Positions 7,297-14,265 of a stretch of DNA of 15,118 nt are shown piece by piece. A program made the translations under genes and the position numbers. The notes below the pieces were generated by a model. That model did not search any database. It saw nothing but the letters and a program-made list of their open reading frames with translations, and had not been told where the DNA came from. The DNA is from Fidelibacterota bacterium (lineage in GTDB: Bacteria > Pseudomonadota > Alphaproteobacteria > Rhodospirillales > Rhodospirillaceae). The stretch lies in NCBI GenBank assembly GCA_947473445.1, contig CANJEU010000014.1, forward strand, positions 1-15,118, given 5' to 3'. Each line of letters starts with the position of its first letter. Within the stretch, counting starts at the first letter, position 1.

Positions 7297-8547
7297 ATGA
7301 CCGCCTGCGGCCTGGATTTCGGCACTTCCAACTCCGCCATCGGCGTGATGCGCGCCGGCGCGCCGGCGCTGGCGCCGGTTGAAGGCGGCGCGACAATCAT
7401 TCCGAGCGCGGTGTTTTTTGACTACGAGACCAAGGGCGTGCAGTTCGGCGGCGCGGCCATCGCCTCTTACATCGCCCAGCATGAGGGCCGCCTGATGCGG
7501 GCGCTGAAGTCGATCCTTTCGTCCTCGCTGATTGATGAGAAGACGGCGCTGGGCAACCGCATGGTGCCGCTGACCGAAGTAGTGGAGATCTTCGTCCGCC
7601 ACCTGAAAGAAAAAGCCGAGGCTTTTGCCGGCGTTGAACTGACGGCCGTGGCGCACGGCCGGCCGGTGCGTTTCGTCGATGATGACGATGCCGCCGACGC
7701 GCGGGCCGAGCGCGTGCTGGAAGGCATCGCGCATAAGGTGGGGTTTCGCGACCTATCGTTCGTATATGAGCCCATTGCCGCGGCCTACCACTATGAAGAG
7801 ACCGCGCGCACCGAGGAAACCGTGCTGATCGCCGACATCGGCGGCGGCACCTCGGACTTCACGGTCATCCGCGTGGGGCCACAGCGCAGCCTGCGTACTG
7901 ATCGGGCCGCGGACATCCTTGCCAATGCGGGCGCGCGCATCGGGGGCACCGACTTCGATGCCTTGTTCAACCTTGCTATCGTGATGCCGCACCTGGGGCT
8001 TGGCACAGAGTTGATCGCAAAGCGCCTGCCGATGCCGCGCGGGCCCTATGCGGAGCTTGCGACCTGGTCGACGATCAACTTCGCTTACACACCGCGGAAC
8101 GAGCGGCTACTGGTGGAATTGGTGGCCGGCGCGCGCGAGCCAAAGAAGGTGGCGCGCCTTTTGAAGGTGGTGCGCGAGCGCCTCGGCCACCGCATTGCCC
8201 TTACGGTCGAGGACGCGAAGATCGCGCTGAGTGAGACCGAACGCACGGTGATGCCGCTCGACTTCATCGAGGCCGCGCTGGAGGCCGTCGCCACCCGCGC
8301 CGCCTTCGATCAGGCCATCGCGGACAAGACCGCACGGCTTCATAAGGTGGCGGCGCAATGTATCGCGGACGCGGGTCTGACGCCCGCCGACATCAATACG
8401 ATTTTCTTCACCGGCGGATCGGGGCGCGTGCCCGCCGTGCGCACGGCGATACTACGCGCGGCGCCCGGCGCCCGCGCCACGGAAGGCTCCGACTTTCTTT
8501 CGGTCGCCCTCGGCCTGACGCGCGAGGCGCAAAAGCGCTTCGGATAG
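7297..8547 (+). CDS. yegD: YegD-like Hsp70-family ATPase
   Basis: A 416-residue protein consisting of an Hsp70/actin-type ATPase domain only, as in YegD; it lacks the substrate-binding and lid domains of DnaK. Phosphate-1 motif GLDFGTSNS is at 5-13 with Asp7. The connect region FVYEPIAAAYHYE is at 155-167. Phosphate-2 motif ADIGGGTSDFTV is at 179-190, and adenosine motif FFTGGSGRVPAVR is at 370-382. All nucleotide-binding elements look intact, so it should bind and hydrolyse ATP in the cytoplasm. Its client and partners are not known; no DnaJ or GrpE gene is nearby. The ATG at 7297 is preceded by a weak GGGGA at 7287-7291. Codon use is GC-rich, unlike the kinase at the left end. Family assignment is strong; a chaperone role is only inferred from homology. 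Confidence 0.92.
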   Translation: MTACGLDFGTSNSAIGVMRAGAPALAPVEGGATIIPSAVFFDYETKGVQFGGAAIASYIAQHEGRLMRALKSILSSSLIDEKTALGNRMVPLTEVVEIFVRHLKEKAEAFAGVELTAVAHGRPVRFVDDDDAADARAERVLEGIAHKVGFRDLSFVYEPIAAAYHYEETARTEETVLIADIGGGTSDFTVIRVGPQRSLRTDRAADILANAGARIGGTDFDALFNLAIVMPHLGLGTELIAKRLPMPRGPYAELATWSTINFAYTPRNERLLVELVAGAREPKKVARLLKVVRERLGHRIALTVEDAKIALSETERTVMPLDFIEAALEAVATRAAFDQAIADKTARLHKVAAQCIADAGLTPADINTIFFTGGSGRVPAVRTAILRAAPGARATEGSDFLSVALGLTREAQKRFG

Positions 8548-8707
8548 CGAAAACGGGACGCGGAAAAATTGCCTCTGCTAAGATCGCCGAGCGGTAAGAT
8601 GGTTCATGACGCCTTTGGACCGGCCCGCGTTCCCGGCCGTATCGAATTATTATGAGTGGATATCGCAGCGCCCGGCTTTTATGAAGCATGGCCGGAATGG
8701 AACGGCC

Positions 8708-8757
8708 TGACCGCCCGTAAGAACGGGGCGCTAGGCCGCCTCGAGGCCGCGCGGTCA
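8708..8757. repeat. Nested inverted repeats, possible branched RNA or terminator
   Basis: TGACCGC (8708-8714) is perfectly complementary to GCGGTCA (8751-8757). Inside lie two small hairpins: CCCGT-AAGA-ACGGG (8714-8727, sharing C8714 with the outer arm) and GGCC-GCCTCGA-GGCC (8734-8748). Together they could form a three-way junction. The element lies between the convergent yegD-like gene and the zinc-ribbon gene, so a two-way terminator without a T-run is possible. Confidence 0.35.
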
Positions 8758-8765
8758 AATAGCGC

Positions 8766-8978
8766 TTAGCGCCGGTGGCCGGTTTCGGTGGCCCTAACTT
8801 TACAGGTCTCGCACGCGAAGTGGTGGTGACCGCCTCTGTCGCGCCCTCCAATACTGAGGAAACCCTGCGACACGTCTACCAGATCGGCGTGCGGATCGGC
8901 GGCGTGCGACCGCCACACCGCCGCGCCAAATTTTCCACAACGGGCGCACGACAGCGCCGTAGAATTCGTTTCAGACAC
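8766..8978 (-). CDS. Small zinc-ribbon protein
   Basis: A 70-residue protein with two CxxC knuckles, Cys11-x-x-Cys14 (SCARCGKFGAAVW) and Cys56-x-x-Cys59 (FACETCK), about 40 residues apart. This is the layout of a zinc ribbon. The pattern of CxxCG, a following aromatic VW, a GF turn (39-40) and a C-terminal aromatic-x-CxxC resembles small uncharacterised proteins common in Alphaproteobacteria. The start is a GTG at 8976-8978, with only a weak GGGGC upstream; no in-frame ATG exists. The gene is convergent with the yegD-like gene and divergent from the channel gene. The role is unknown; nucleic-acid or protein binding would be typical of the fold. The cysteine spacing is the main reason to believe it is real. 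Confidence 0.6.
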   Translation of the reverse strand: MSETNSTALSCARCGKFGAAVWRSHAADPHADLVDVSQGFLSIGGRDRGGHHHFACETCKVRATETGHRR

Positions 8979-9145
8979 TCAGCCCCGGCCCCGATTGAAG
9001 CGCCCCGCCTTGCGCGGCAGATTTTATACTTCGTATCGAAGAATCACTACGCTGAAGAATTGGTGTATCGCGTTGATCCGCATCAACTCTATTGGAACCG
9101 AGAACCTACAATCTGTTAGCAATGGACTGGAAAGAGGCCCTTGCC

Positions 9146-10069
9146 ATGCGCTCACCTGAATTCATCAGCCTCGCCCGTTCAATTGTTTTTTCGGCCCTAT
9201 TCCTGGGTTTGATCGCCGCGGCCGTCGGCGGCATTCAGCCGGCCATCGCAAGCTGGGCCCTGCTGTTTGTGATCGCGCTGGTGGTGATCATGAATGTGAT
9301 CATCCAGCACAGCACTTTTCTGTCCATCGTGCTGGCGAACTTTGTGGGCCTGTATGCGTGTTCCTTCACGTTCTTCGTCGAGGAGCAGTTTTCGGGCGCT
9401 TCGGCCATCGACATCCAGATCGCATTCGCGCTTCCTCTGGTCGCTTTCACGCTGGGCATCTACGTGCAACGCCGCAGGATCGAACACCTGATCCAACACC
9501 GGCAAACCCACATCAGTACGGACCTGTCGCGGTCCACGTTCTGGCTTCTGCCGATGGCTGCAATCGGCGTTTCGACAGCCTTTCTGAAGCCCGGCGGCTT
9601 GGCGCCCGATGAGGTCGGATGGCTGTTGATGGGCTATATGGCGGTGATCGCCCTGATCGCCGCCGCCACCGCACGCGACATCGCGGTTTTCGTGCTCGAT
9701 CTAGGGCTGTTGTTCAAGGACTTCTCGACCAACGCCGCGCACCTTATCAAACCGACTTTCGCCTTTTTTACGTGGTACTCGATGCTCGCCATCGCTTACG
9801 GCTCCCTCTACACGATTATCGACCGCCATTCCGCGCAGCCGAATTTCCAGATGGCCGGGAGCCCCCACCCCCTCACGTTCGCGGAGGGGATTTATTTTTC
9901 GGTCGTGACACTGAGCTCGGTCGGGTACGGGGATATCGCGGCGCAGACGACTGCGGTGCGCCTGCTCGTCGTTTCGGAAATCATCGCCGGCGTGCTTCTG
10001 TTCCTCTTTGGGGTGCAGGCCATTCTCGCGACCGCCTTGCAGCGCCGCGCCCCGAAATCGGACACTTAG
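9146..10069 (+). CDS. Potassium-channel-like membrane protein (ion_trans_2 pore)
   Basis: A 307-residue inner-membrane protein ending in a two-helix potassium-channel pore. The N-terminal part has about six hydrophobic segments (near 10-30, 33-53, 58-77, 88-106, 131-147, 158-176). Then come a helix at 204-224, a pore helix, and the selectivity filter TLSSVGYGD (255-263), followed by the last helix at 270-296. The filter has SVGYGD where KcsA has TVGYGD; this variant keeps the Gly-Tyr-Gly core. No cytoplasmic RCK or cyclic-nucleotide domain is present, so gating is unclear. I chose the ATG at 9146 because GAGG (9134-9137) lies eight bases upstream; in-frame ATGs at 9092 and 9122 have no ribosome site. 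The gene ends 21 bases from the convergent nuclease-fold gene. Potassium selectivity is inferred from the filter. Confidence 0.83.
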   Translation: MRSPEFISLARSIVFSALFLGLIAAAVGGIQPAIASWALLFVIALVVIMNVIIQHSTFLSIVLANFVGLYACSFTFFVEEQFSGASAIDIQIAFALPLVAFTLGIYVQRRRIEHLIQHRQTHISTDLSRSTFWLLPMAAIGVSTAFLKPGGLAPDEVGWLLMGYMAVIALIAAATARDIAVFVLDLGLLFKDFSTNAAHLIKPTFAFFTWYSMLAIAYGSLYTIIDRHSAQPNFQMAGSPHPLTFAEGIYFSVVTLSSVGYGDIAAQTTAVRLLVVSEIIAGVLLFLFGVQAILATALQRRAPKSDT

Positions 10070-10090
10070 CGCGACTTGCCGATTGCACCG

Positions 10091-10759
10091 CTACGCCGCC
10101 GCGGGTGTGGACCGCTGGAACCTGGCGATTTCAACTTCGACGCCCGCAAGCGGGAACGCCTGCAAGAAGGCGCGCAGTTGGAGTGAATCGCCGTCGGCAT
10201 AGTCTTGCGACGATTCATCAGGGGTGAGAACCACATAGACGATCTTGCGGGCGGCCGGCGACGGATAGGCATCAAGCTGGGCCTTGGCGGCCCGCAGAGT
10301 GCGGGTGAGTTTACCGCGCAGGAATTCTTCCGGGAGCGTGCGCGCGTCATCGCGCATATGGATTGTCTTGACCTCGCAAAGCACCAAGGCGCCGTTCACG
10401 TCGGCCCGCAGGTCGGGCGCCTTGTCGTCATAGGACGGCGGAATCATCTCAATGCCGGCGCCGCCGAGCGATGCAAGGAAAGCATAGGCCTTGGCTTCGT
10501 TCAGAATACCGAAAAGCGGTTCCCACCCTCGCTGCGGGTTTCGGATGAGGCGTTTGACCGCGGCGGCTTTCAGCACGGCCCAGGCGGCAGAATCCAACGT
10601 CAGCAGATCCTGCTCGTAGCCCGCCAATAGGCTTCGCATGAGCGCGTTCGCTGCGGTGACACTCTCGAAATGGCGCGTGTAGGAGCTTGGCCGGCGCGCG
10701 TCCTGCGCGGCCGTGAGCAGTTCCTTAATGCGGTCAAGCTTGGGGGGGTGGACTTGCAT
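10091..10759 (-). CDS. PD-(D/E)XK nuclease-fold protein, function unknown
   Basis: A 222-residue soluble protein that I cannot assign to a named family. The middle has the layout of a PD-(D/E)XK active site: Glu88 in a helix (ILNEAKAYAFL, 85-95), Pro115-Asp116 at a strand start (APDLRADVNG), then Glu129-x-Lys131 in the next strand (LCEVKTIH, 127-134). After that come basic helix LRGKLTRTLRAAKAQL (147-162) and strand KIVYVVLTPDE (172-182), as expected for the fold. The N-terminal 80 residues are helical, and RNPQRGWEPLFGILNE just before the core could contact nucleic acid. No methyltransferase, helicase or toxin-antitoxin partner is adjacent, so a restriction system is not indicated. Its ATG at 10757-10759 has a poor ribosome site. 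Nuclease activity is inferred from motif spacing only. Confidence 0.65.
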   Translation of the reverse strand: MQVHPPKLDRIKELLTAAQDARRPSSYTRHFESVTAANALMRSLLAGYEQDLLTLDSAAWAVLKAAAVKRLIRNPQRGWEPLFGILNEAKAYAFLASLGGAGIEMIPPSYDDKAPDLRADVNGALVLCEVKTIHMRDDARTLPEEFLRGKLTRTLRAAKAQLDAYPSPAARKIVYVVLTPDESSQDYADGDSLQLRAFLQAFPLAGVEVEIARFQRSTPAAA

Positions 10760-10880
10760 GCTTTCGATAGGGGCGATGCGGACACGGCGGCGCGGCGCGC
10801 CACCTTAATTGCATCGTACCTTCCCGCGCGATTTTTTTCGGCCTATCGTTTTGGACCTTGGAAACGTGTGGGGCGCGGTT

Positions 10881-12764
10881 ATGAAACTTTCGATGGTCTT
10901 GAAATGCGCGGCTATTGTTCTAATGGCAGGCGCGCTTCCGTACGAGGCGCGGGCTTATGATGTGTATGAGAAATCCATCGTGGAGCTGCAGGACGCGCTG
11001 GCCGCGGGCGAGGTGACCTCGCGCCAGATCGTGGAAGGGTATCTCGCGCGCATCGCGGCCTACGACCAGGCGGGGCCGAAACTCAATTCAATCGTGACGC
11101 TGAACCCGAAGGCGCTGGAGGAGGCCGAGGCCCTGGACAAGGAGCGCGGGCGCAAGAAACTGCGCGGGCCCTTGCACGGCATCCCTGTGCTGGTGAAGGA
11201 CAATTACGAAACCCTGGGCATGCCGACGTCGGCCGGTTCGCTGGCGTTCGCGACCTATCAATCAGCGAACGATTCGTTTGCGGTGAAACGGCTGCGGGCC
11301 GCGGGCGCCATCATCCTGGGCAAGACGACGATGCATGAACTGGCCAACGGCATCACGAATATTGCCTCGTACACCGGCTTGACGCGGAACCCTTACGATC
11401 CGGCGCGCTCGCCCGGCGGGTCGAGCGGCGGAACGGGCGCGGCCGTTGGCGCGAGTCTGGCCGCGGCGGGCATGGGCTCGGACACCTGCGGATCGATCCG
11501 AATTCCGTCGGCCTTCCAGAACCTCATGGGATTGCGCGGCACGCAGGGACTGTCGAGCCGCGACGGCATCTTTCCCCTGTCTTCGACCCAGGATATCGGC
11601 GGGCCGCTCGCGCGTTCGGTGACCGATCTGGCGATCATGCTGGACGCGACCGTGGGCTATGACGCGAACGATCCCATCACCGCGGAGTCCAAGGGCCGCA
11701 TCCCGAAGTCTTACCGTGACGGGCTGACGCCGGACGGGCTGAAGGGCGCGCGCATCGGCGTCGTGCGGTTCCTGTACGGCAACACGGGCGAAGACCGCGA
11801 TTACGGAAACGTTGTGGACGCCGCGCTGGCCAAGATGAAGGAACAGGGCGCCGAAGTGATTGAGGTGACAATCCCGGGGCTTGAGGAATTGCTGCAGGAT
11901 TCGGCGGTTATTACCTTGGAGTTCCGCAAGGATATGGATGCGTTCCTGGCCAAAAGGCCGAATGCTTTGGTGCAGAGCTGGGCGGAGATCTACGACAAGG
12001 GGCTTGTACACGAACAACTTCTGAGCCGGCGCGCGATGTACGAGAAGAGCGATGACGAAGCGCTGCGCCGCGCCTTTACCAAGCGCAAGGCGTTGCGCGA
12101 GGTGGTGGTGGCCCAGCTGGCCGAGAAAAAACTCGACGCGCTGGCCTATCCGACCTTCACGCGGCTGCCCAATCAGCTGACAAGCATCGCGGCCAATGGC
12201 GGATCGACCTGCCAACTGAGTGCAACGACCGGGCTGCCGGCGATGGCCGTTGCGGTGGGCTTTGGCGCGGAAGGCACGCCGGTGGGCATGGAACTTCTGG
12301 GCGCGCCGTTTGCTGAGGCAACGTTGCTGAAACTCAGCTACGGCTGGGAGCAATTCGCCAAGCCGCGCAAAGCCCCTTACAGCACGCCGGCCTTAACGGG
12401 CCGCACGGCGCCAGCGTCGCAGACCGTGCAGATCGATCTGCCCGCCCAAGGCACGCCGGGCGCGCAGGTCACGTTCACCTACGACGCCTTCACCGGTGTG
12501 CTGCGCTTTGACGCGACAAGCAAAGCGCCGCAGGAGGTTTTGAGCGTGACGGTGCAACGCGGGACGGGCGGAAAAGCCGGCGGCGTGGTGGCGCGGCTGT
12601 TGGCCCCCGGCCAGCAAAGCGGCGCGGGCGAGATCGCGCTACGCGTGGGGGAGTGGCGCGATCTGGCGGCGGAAAACCTCTACGTGCATCTTTACACGCG
12701 CGGCGCGCCGCTGGGCGCCGGCCGCGCGCCGATCAAGGTGCCGGTGGTGTTGGTGCAGGACTGA
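10881..12764 (+). CDS. Exported amidase-signature hydrolase with extra C-terminal domain
   Basis: A 627-residue amidase-signature enzyme predicted to hydrolyse amide bonds outside the cytoplasm. The first 25 residues form a signal peptide ending in ARA before YDVYE. The Ser-cisSer-Lys triad is visible: Lys106 in PVLVKDNYE, Ser181 in PGGSSGGTGA, and nucleophile Ser205 in DTCGSIRIPS. The catalytic domain runs to about 500, ending in ELLGAPFAEATLLKLSYGWEQ. Residues about 510-627 are an additional beta-rich region; AENLYVHLYTRGAPLGAGR (597-615) is reminiscent of CHRD domains, but the match is weak. The ATG at 10881 was chosen because it gives a proper signal peptide; an upstream ATG at 10809 would bury it. 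The ribosome site is weak. Substrate is unknown. It is divergent from the PD-(D/E)XK gene. Confidence 0.88.
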   Translation: MKLSMVLKCAAIVLMAGALPYEARAYDVYEKSIVELQDALAAGEVTSRQIVEGYLARIAAYDQAGPKLNSIVTLNPKALEEAEALDKERGRKKLRGPLHGIPVLVKDNYETLGMPTSAGSLAFATYQSANDSFAVKRLRAAGAIILGKTTMHELANGITNIASYTGLTRNPYDPARSPGGSSGGTGAAVGASLAAAGMGSDTCGSIRIPSAFQNLMGLRGTQGLSSRDGIFPLSSTQDIGGPLARSVTDLAIMLDATVGYDANDPITAESKGRIPKSYRDGLTPDGLKGARIGVVRFLYGNTGEDRDYGNVVDAALAKMKEQGAEVIEVTIPGLEELLQDSAVITLEFRKDMDAFLAKRPNALVQSWAEIYDKGLVHEQLLSRRAMYEKSDDEALRRAFTKRKALREVVVAQLAEKKLDALAYPTFTRLPNQLTSIAANGGSTCQLSATTGLPAMAVAVGFGAEGTPVGMELLGAPFAEATLLKLSYGWEQFAKPRKAPYSTPALTGRTAPASQTVQIDLPAQGTPGAQVTFTYDAFTGVLRFDATSKAPQEVLSVTVQRGTGGKAGGVVARLLAPGQQSGAGEIALRVGEWRDLAAENLYVHLYTRGAPLGAGRAPIKVPVVLVQD

Positions 12765-12824
12765 GAGCGGGTTTCGCGCCGTCTCGCCGGTGTGTGTGTG
12801 TCAGGGTAACTTGACATGGCCCAT

Positions 12825-12845
12825 GCTGCACGCTGCACGCTGCAA
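12825..12845 (+). repeat. Three tandem 7-base repeats (GCTGCAC)
   Basis: GCTGCAC, GCTGCAC and GCTGCAA run in tandem at 12825-12845. Two more CACGCTGCA copies lie at 12893-12901 and 12904-12912, after a 47-base A/T-rich pocket. The right-hand cluster also folds: CTGCAG-(T)-CAC pairs with GTG-CTGCAG at 12897-12923. Confidence 0.65.
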
Positions 12846-12936
12846 AAGAGCGAAAAATTTAACGATACTAAAGTGTTAGGCCGATATTTTTTCACGCTGC
12901 AGTCACGCTGCACTGTGCTGCAGATGAGGCGATAAA

Positions 12937-12963
12937 CCACGGCCGGCGGACGGCGGGCCGTGG
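12937..12963. repeat. GC-rich hairpin, 8-bp stem
   Basis: CCACGGCC (12937-12944) is perfectly complementary to GGCCGTGG (12956-12963), with an 11-base loop. It lies about 170 bases after the amidase stop codon. No T-run follows on either strand, so a terminator role is only possible. Confidence 0.45.
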
Positions 12964-13145
12964 CGCCACCGGTGTCTTCACGGGATGAACGATGTCAAAG
13001 AGCCGCGCGGCCCCCGCCCGCCGAAGCGACGGGCCGGAATCACGAGGCGCCATTGCTCCCTATATGGGGACTTTTGTCAATGAAATAGGGGCGCGCTGCC
13101 CGCGACGATTGTGACCGGCCCGCGCTGAAGACCGGAGGTGCGCTG

Positions 13146-13244
13146 ATGCGTAAGGGGTGGCGCGGAAGGCGGTTTCCCGGCACTTTCCGGCGCGGTATTC
13201 TGAGGATCCGCGCGCCCTTTTCCTCGCGCGGCGGGCCACCTTGA
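13146..13244 (+). CDS. Possible 32-codon small ORF with strong ribosome site
   Basis: ATG at 13146 to TGA at 13242-13244. It is preceded by a perfect GGAGG (13134-13138) with seven bases of spacing, one of the best ribosome sites in the window. The product would be very Arg-rich (9 of 32 residues), beginning MRKGWRGRRF. GC-rich non-coding DNA often gives such composition, so this may be chance. If translated it could be a leader peptide for the FGE-like gene 81 bases downstream. Confidence 0.25.
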   Translation: MRKGWRGRRFPGTFRRGILRIRAPFSSRGGPP

Positions 13245-13297
13245 GGCCTGAAGAGTTTTCAACGTGTTTGATTGCGCGGCGCCACGAACGCGGCAAT

Positions 13298-13315
13298 CTA
13301 GCAAGCACCTGCTAG
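13298..13315 (+). promoter_or_regulatory. Hairpin overlapping the ribosome site of the FGE-like gene
   Basis: CTAGCA (13298-13303) pairs with TGCTAG (13310-13315) across a 6-base loop. The right arm runs into AGGGG (13314-13318), the likely ribosome site for the ATG at 13326. Folding could limit ribosome access. The stem is short, so regulation is speculative. Confidence 0.25.
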
Positions 13316-13325
13316 GGGCGGCGTC

Positions 13326-14228
13326 ATGATCGGCCGAGTTGTTATTTTTTGCGTTACGATATTTGCCGCGGGGCAAAGCCTTGCCGCGGAGCCGGCTACG
13401 GCTCCGGCTCAGGCTCCGGTTAGGCCCGCGGCCCCAGTCGCGGCGGCGCCCGAGGCCCCCAAGACATTCAAGGACTGCGGCGACTGTCCCGAGATGATTG
13501 TGGTGCCGGCGGGCAACTTCCGCATGGGGTCGCCGCAGGAAGTGTTGAACGACAACGAAGGCCCGCCCCATGCGGTGAGCATCCGCAAGGCCTTTGCCGT
13601 CGGGATCTACAATGTCACCTTCGATCAATGGGGTTCCTGCGTGGCCGGGGGCGGATGCAACAGCTATGTGCCGCCGGACCAGGAGTGGGGCCGCGGCAAG
13701 CGGCCCGTCATCTATGTGAACTGGCACGATGCGCAAGCCTATGTGCGCTGGCTGAACGAGACGGTGCGGAGTTTAGAGCCGGCGGTGGAAGGCGCGCCCG
13801 TGAGCGCGACGGGGCCTTACCGGCTGCTGACCGAGGCGGAATGGGAATACGCCGCGCGCGCCGGCACGACGACGGCGTATTACTGGGGCGACGGGCGCGA
13901 CAAGGGCAAGGCCAATTGCGACGGCTGCGGCAGTGAATGGGATAACCGGCTGACCGCGCCCGTGGGTTCGTTCCCGCCAAATCCGTTCGGTCTATTCGAC
14001 ATGGCCGGAAACGTCCTGCAGTGGGTGGAAGACTGTTTCCACGAGACCTATGCGGGCGCGCCGACGGACGGATCGGCGTGGAAGGCGGGAAAATGCGAAG
14101 CGCGCGTCATGCGCGGCGGATCGTACTTCAACAGCACCTACTATATCCGTTCGTCGCAGCGCTTTGAGGTGTCGCCGCATATCCGCGCCAACAATTCGGG
14201 TTTCCGCGTCGCCAAGACGATAGAGTAG
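13326..14228 (+). CDS. Exported FGE/SUMF1-fold protein without catalytic cysteines
   Basis: A 300-residue protein with a signal peptide (1-20, cut likely after QSLA) and an Ala/Pro-rich linker (21-46), followed by a formylglycine-generating-enzyme-type fold. Fold markers are MIVVPAGNFRMGSP (57-70), VNWHDAQAYVRWLN (131-144), YRLLTEAEWEYAARAGT (165-181), FDMAGNVLQWVEDC (224-237), RVMRGGSYF (260-268) and GFRVAK (292-297). In true FGE the segment after GGSY carries two catalytic, copper-binding cysteines. Here it reads FNSTYYIRSSQR, with Asn269 and Ile274 at those positions, so sulfatase activation is unlikely. Cysteine pairs 51/54, 105/111, 198/201 and 237/257 could form disulfides in the periplasm. 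No sulfatase gene is nearby. ATG 13326 has AGGGG seven bases upstream. Related proteins serve in many roles, and none can be chosen here. Confidence 0.85.
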   Translation: MIGRVVIFCVTIFAAGQSLAAEPATAPAQAPVRPAAPVAAAPEAPKTFKDCGDCPEMIVVPAGNFRMGSPQEVLNDNEGPPHAVSIRKAFAVGIYNVTFDQWGSCVAGGGCNSYVPPDQEWGRGKRPVIYVNWHDAQAYVRWLNETVRSLEPAVEGAPVSATGPYRLLTEAEWEYAARAGTTTAYYWGDGRDKGKANCDGCGSEWDNRLTAPVGSFPPNPFGLFDMAGNVLQWVEDCFHETYAGAPTDGSAWKAGKCEARVMRGGSYFNSTYYIRSSQRFEVSPHIRANNSGFRVAKTIE

Positions 14229-14247
14229 GACGCTTCGCGCGCTTCTT

Positions 14248-14265
14248 GGCGCCCCCCTTCGCGCC
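14248..14265. terminator. Short hairpin between convergent genes, possible terminator
   Basis: GGCGC (14248-14252) pairs with GCGCC (14261-14265) across an 8-base loop. It sits in the 37-base gap between the stop codons of the FGE-like gene and the PhnA-domain gene. No T-run follows, and the stem is only 5 bp, so the call rests mainly on position. Confidence 0.25.

Larger units (their letters stand above)
12765..13325. other. Long intergenic region with repeats, hairpins and possible small ORF
   Basis: 561 bases between the amidase and the FGE-like gene. It starts with a GT run (12791-12800). It then has CTGCACG repeats around an A/T-rich pocket (12825-12923), a strong GC hairpin at 12937-12963, a possible 32-codon ORF with a good ribosome site (13146-13244), and a hairpin at 13298-13315 just before the next start codon. 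No known gene family was recognised. Confidence 0.5.

Noticed and set aside
8408..8851. 147-codon minus-strand frame
   Set aside because: Very Arg/Ala/Pro-rich antisense translation of the yegD-like 3' end; typical shadow frame in GC-rich DNA.
8775..9119. 114-codon plus-strand frame opposite the zinc-ribbon gene
   Set aside because: No ribosome site or domain. The opposite strand shows two well-placed CxxC motifs, which explains the open frame.
9619..10227. 202-codon plus-strand frame overlapping the channel gene
   Set aside because: Out-of-frame shadow of the channel pore region; Arg-rich with no domain.
11262..12353. 363-codon minus-strand frame inside the amidase gene
   Set aside because: Antisense shadow of the amidase, whose catalytic residues are intact on the plus strand; composition is Arg/His/Gln-rich with no domain.
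13077..13736. 219-codon minus-strand frame
   Set aside because: Antisense to the FGE-like gene start and its leader; no motif and no ribosome site.
13326..14228. Annotation as an active formylglycine-generating (sulfatase-modifying) enzyme
   Set aside because: Both catalytic cysteines are replaced and no sulfatase is nearby; only the fold can be claimed.
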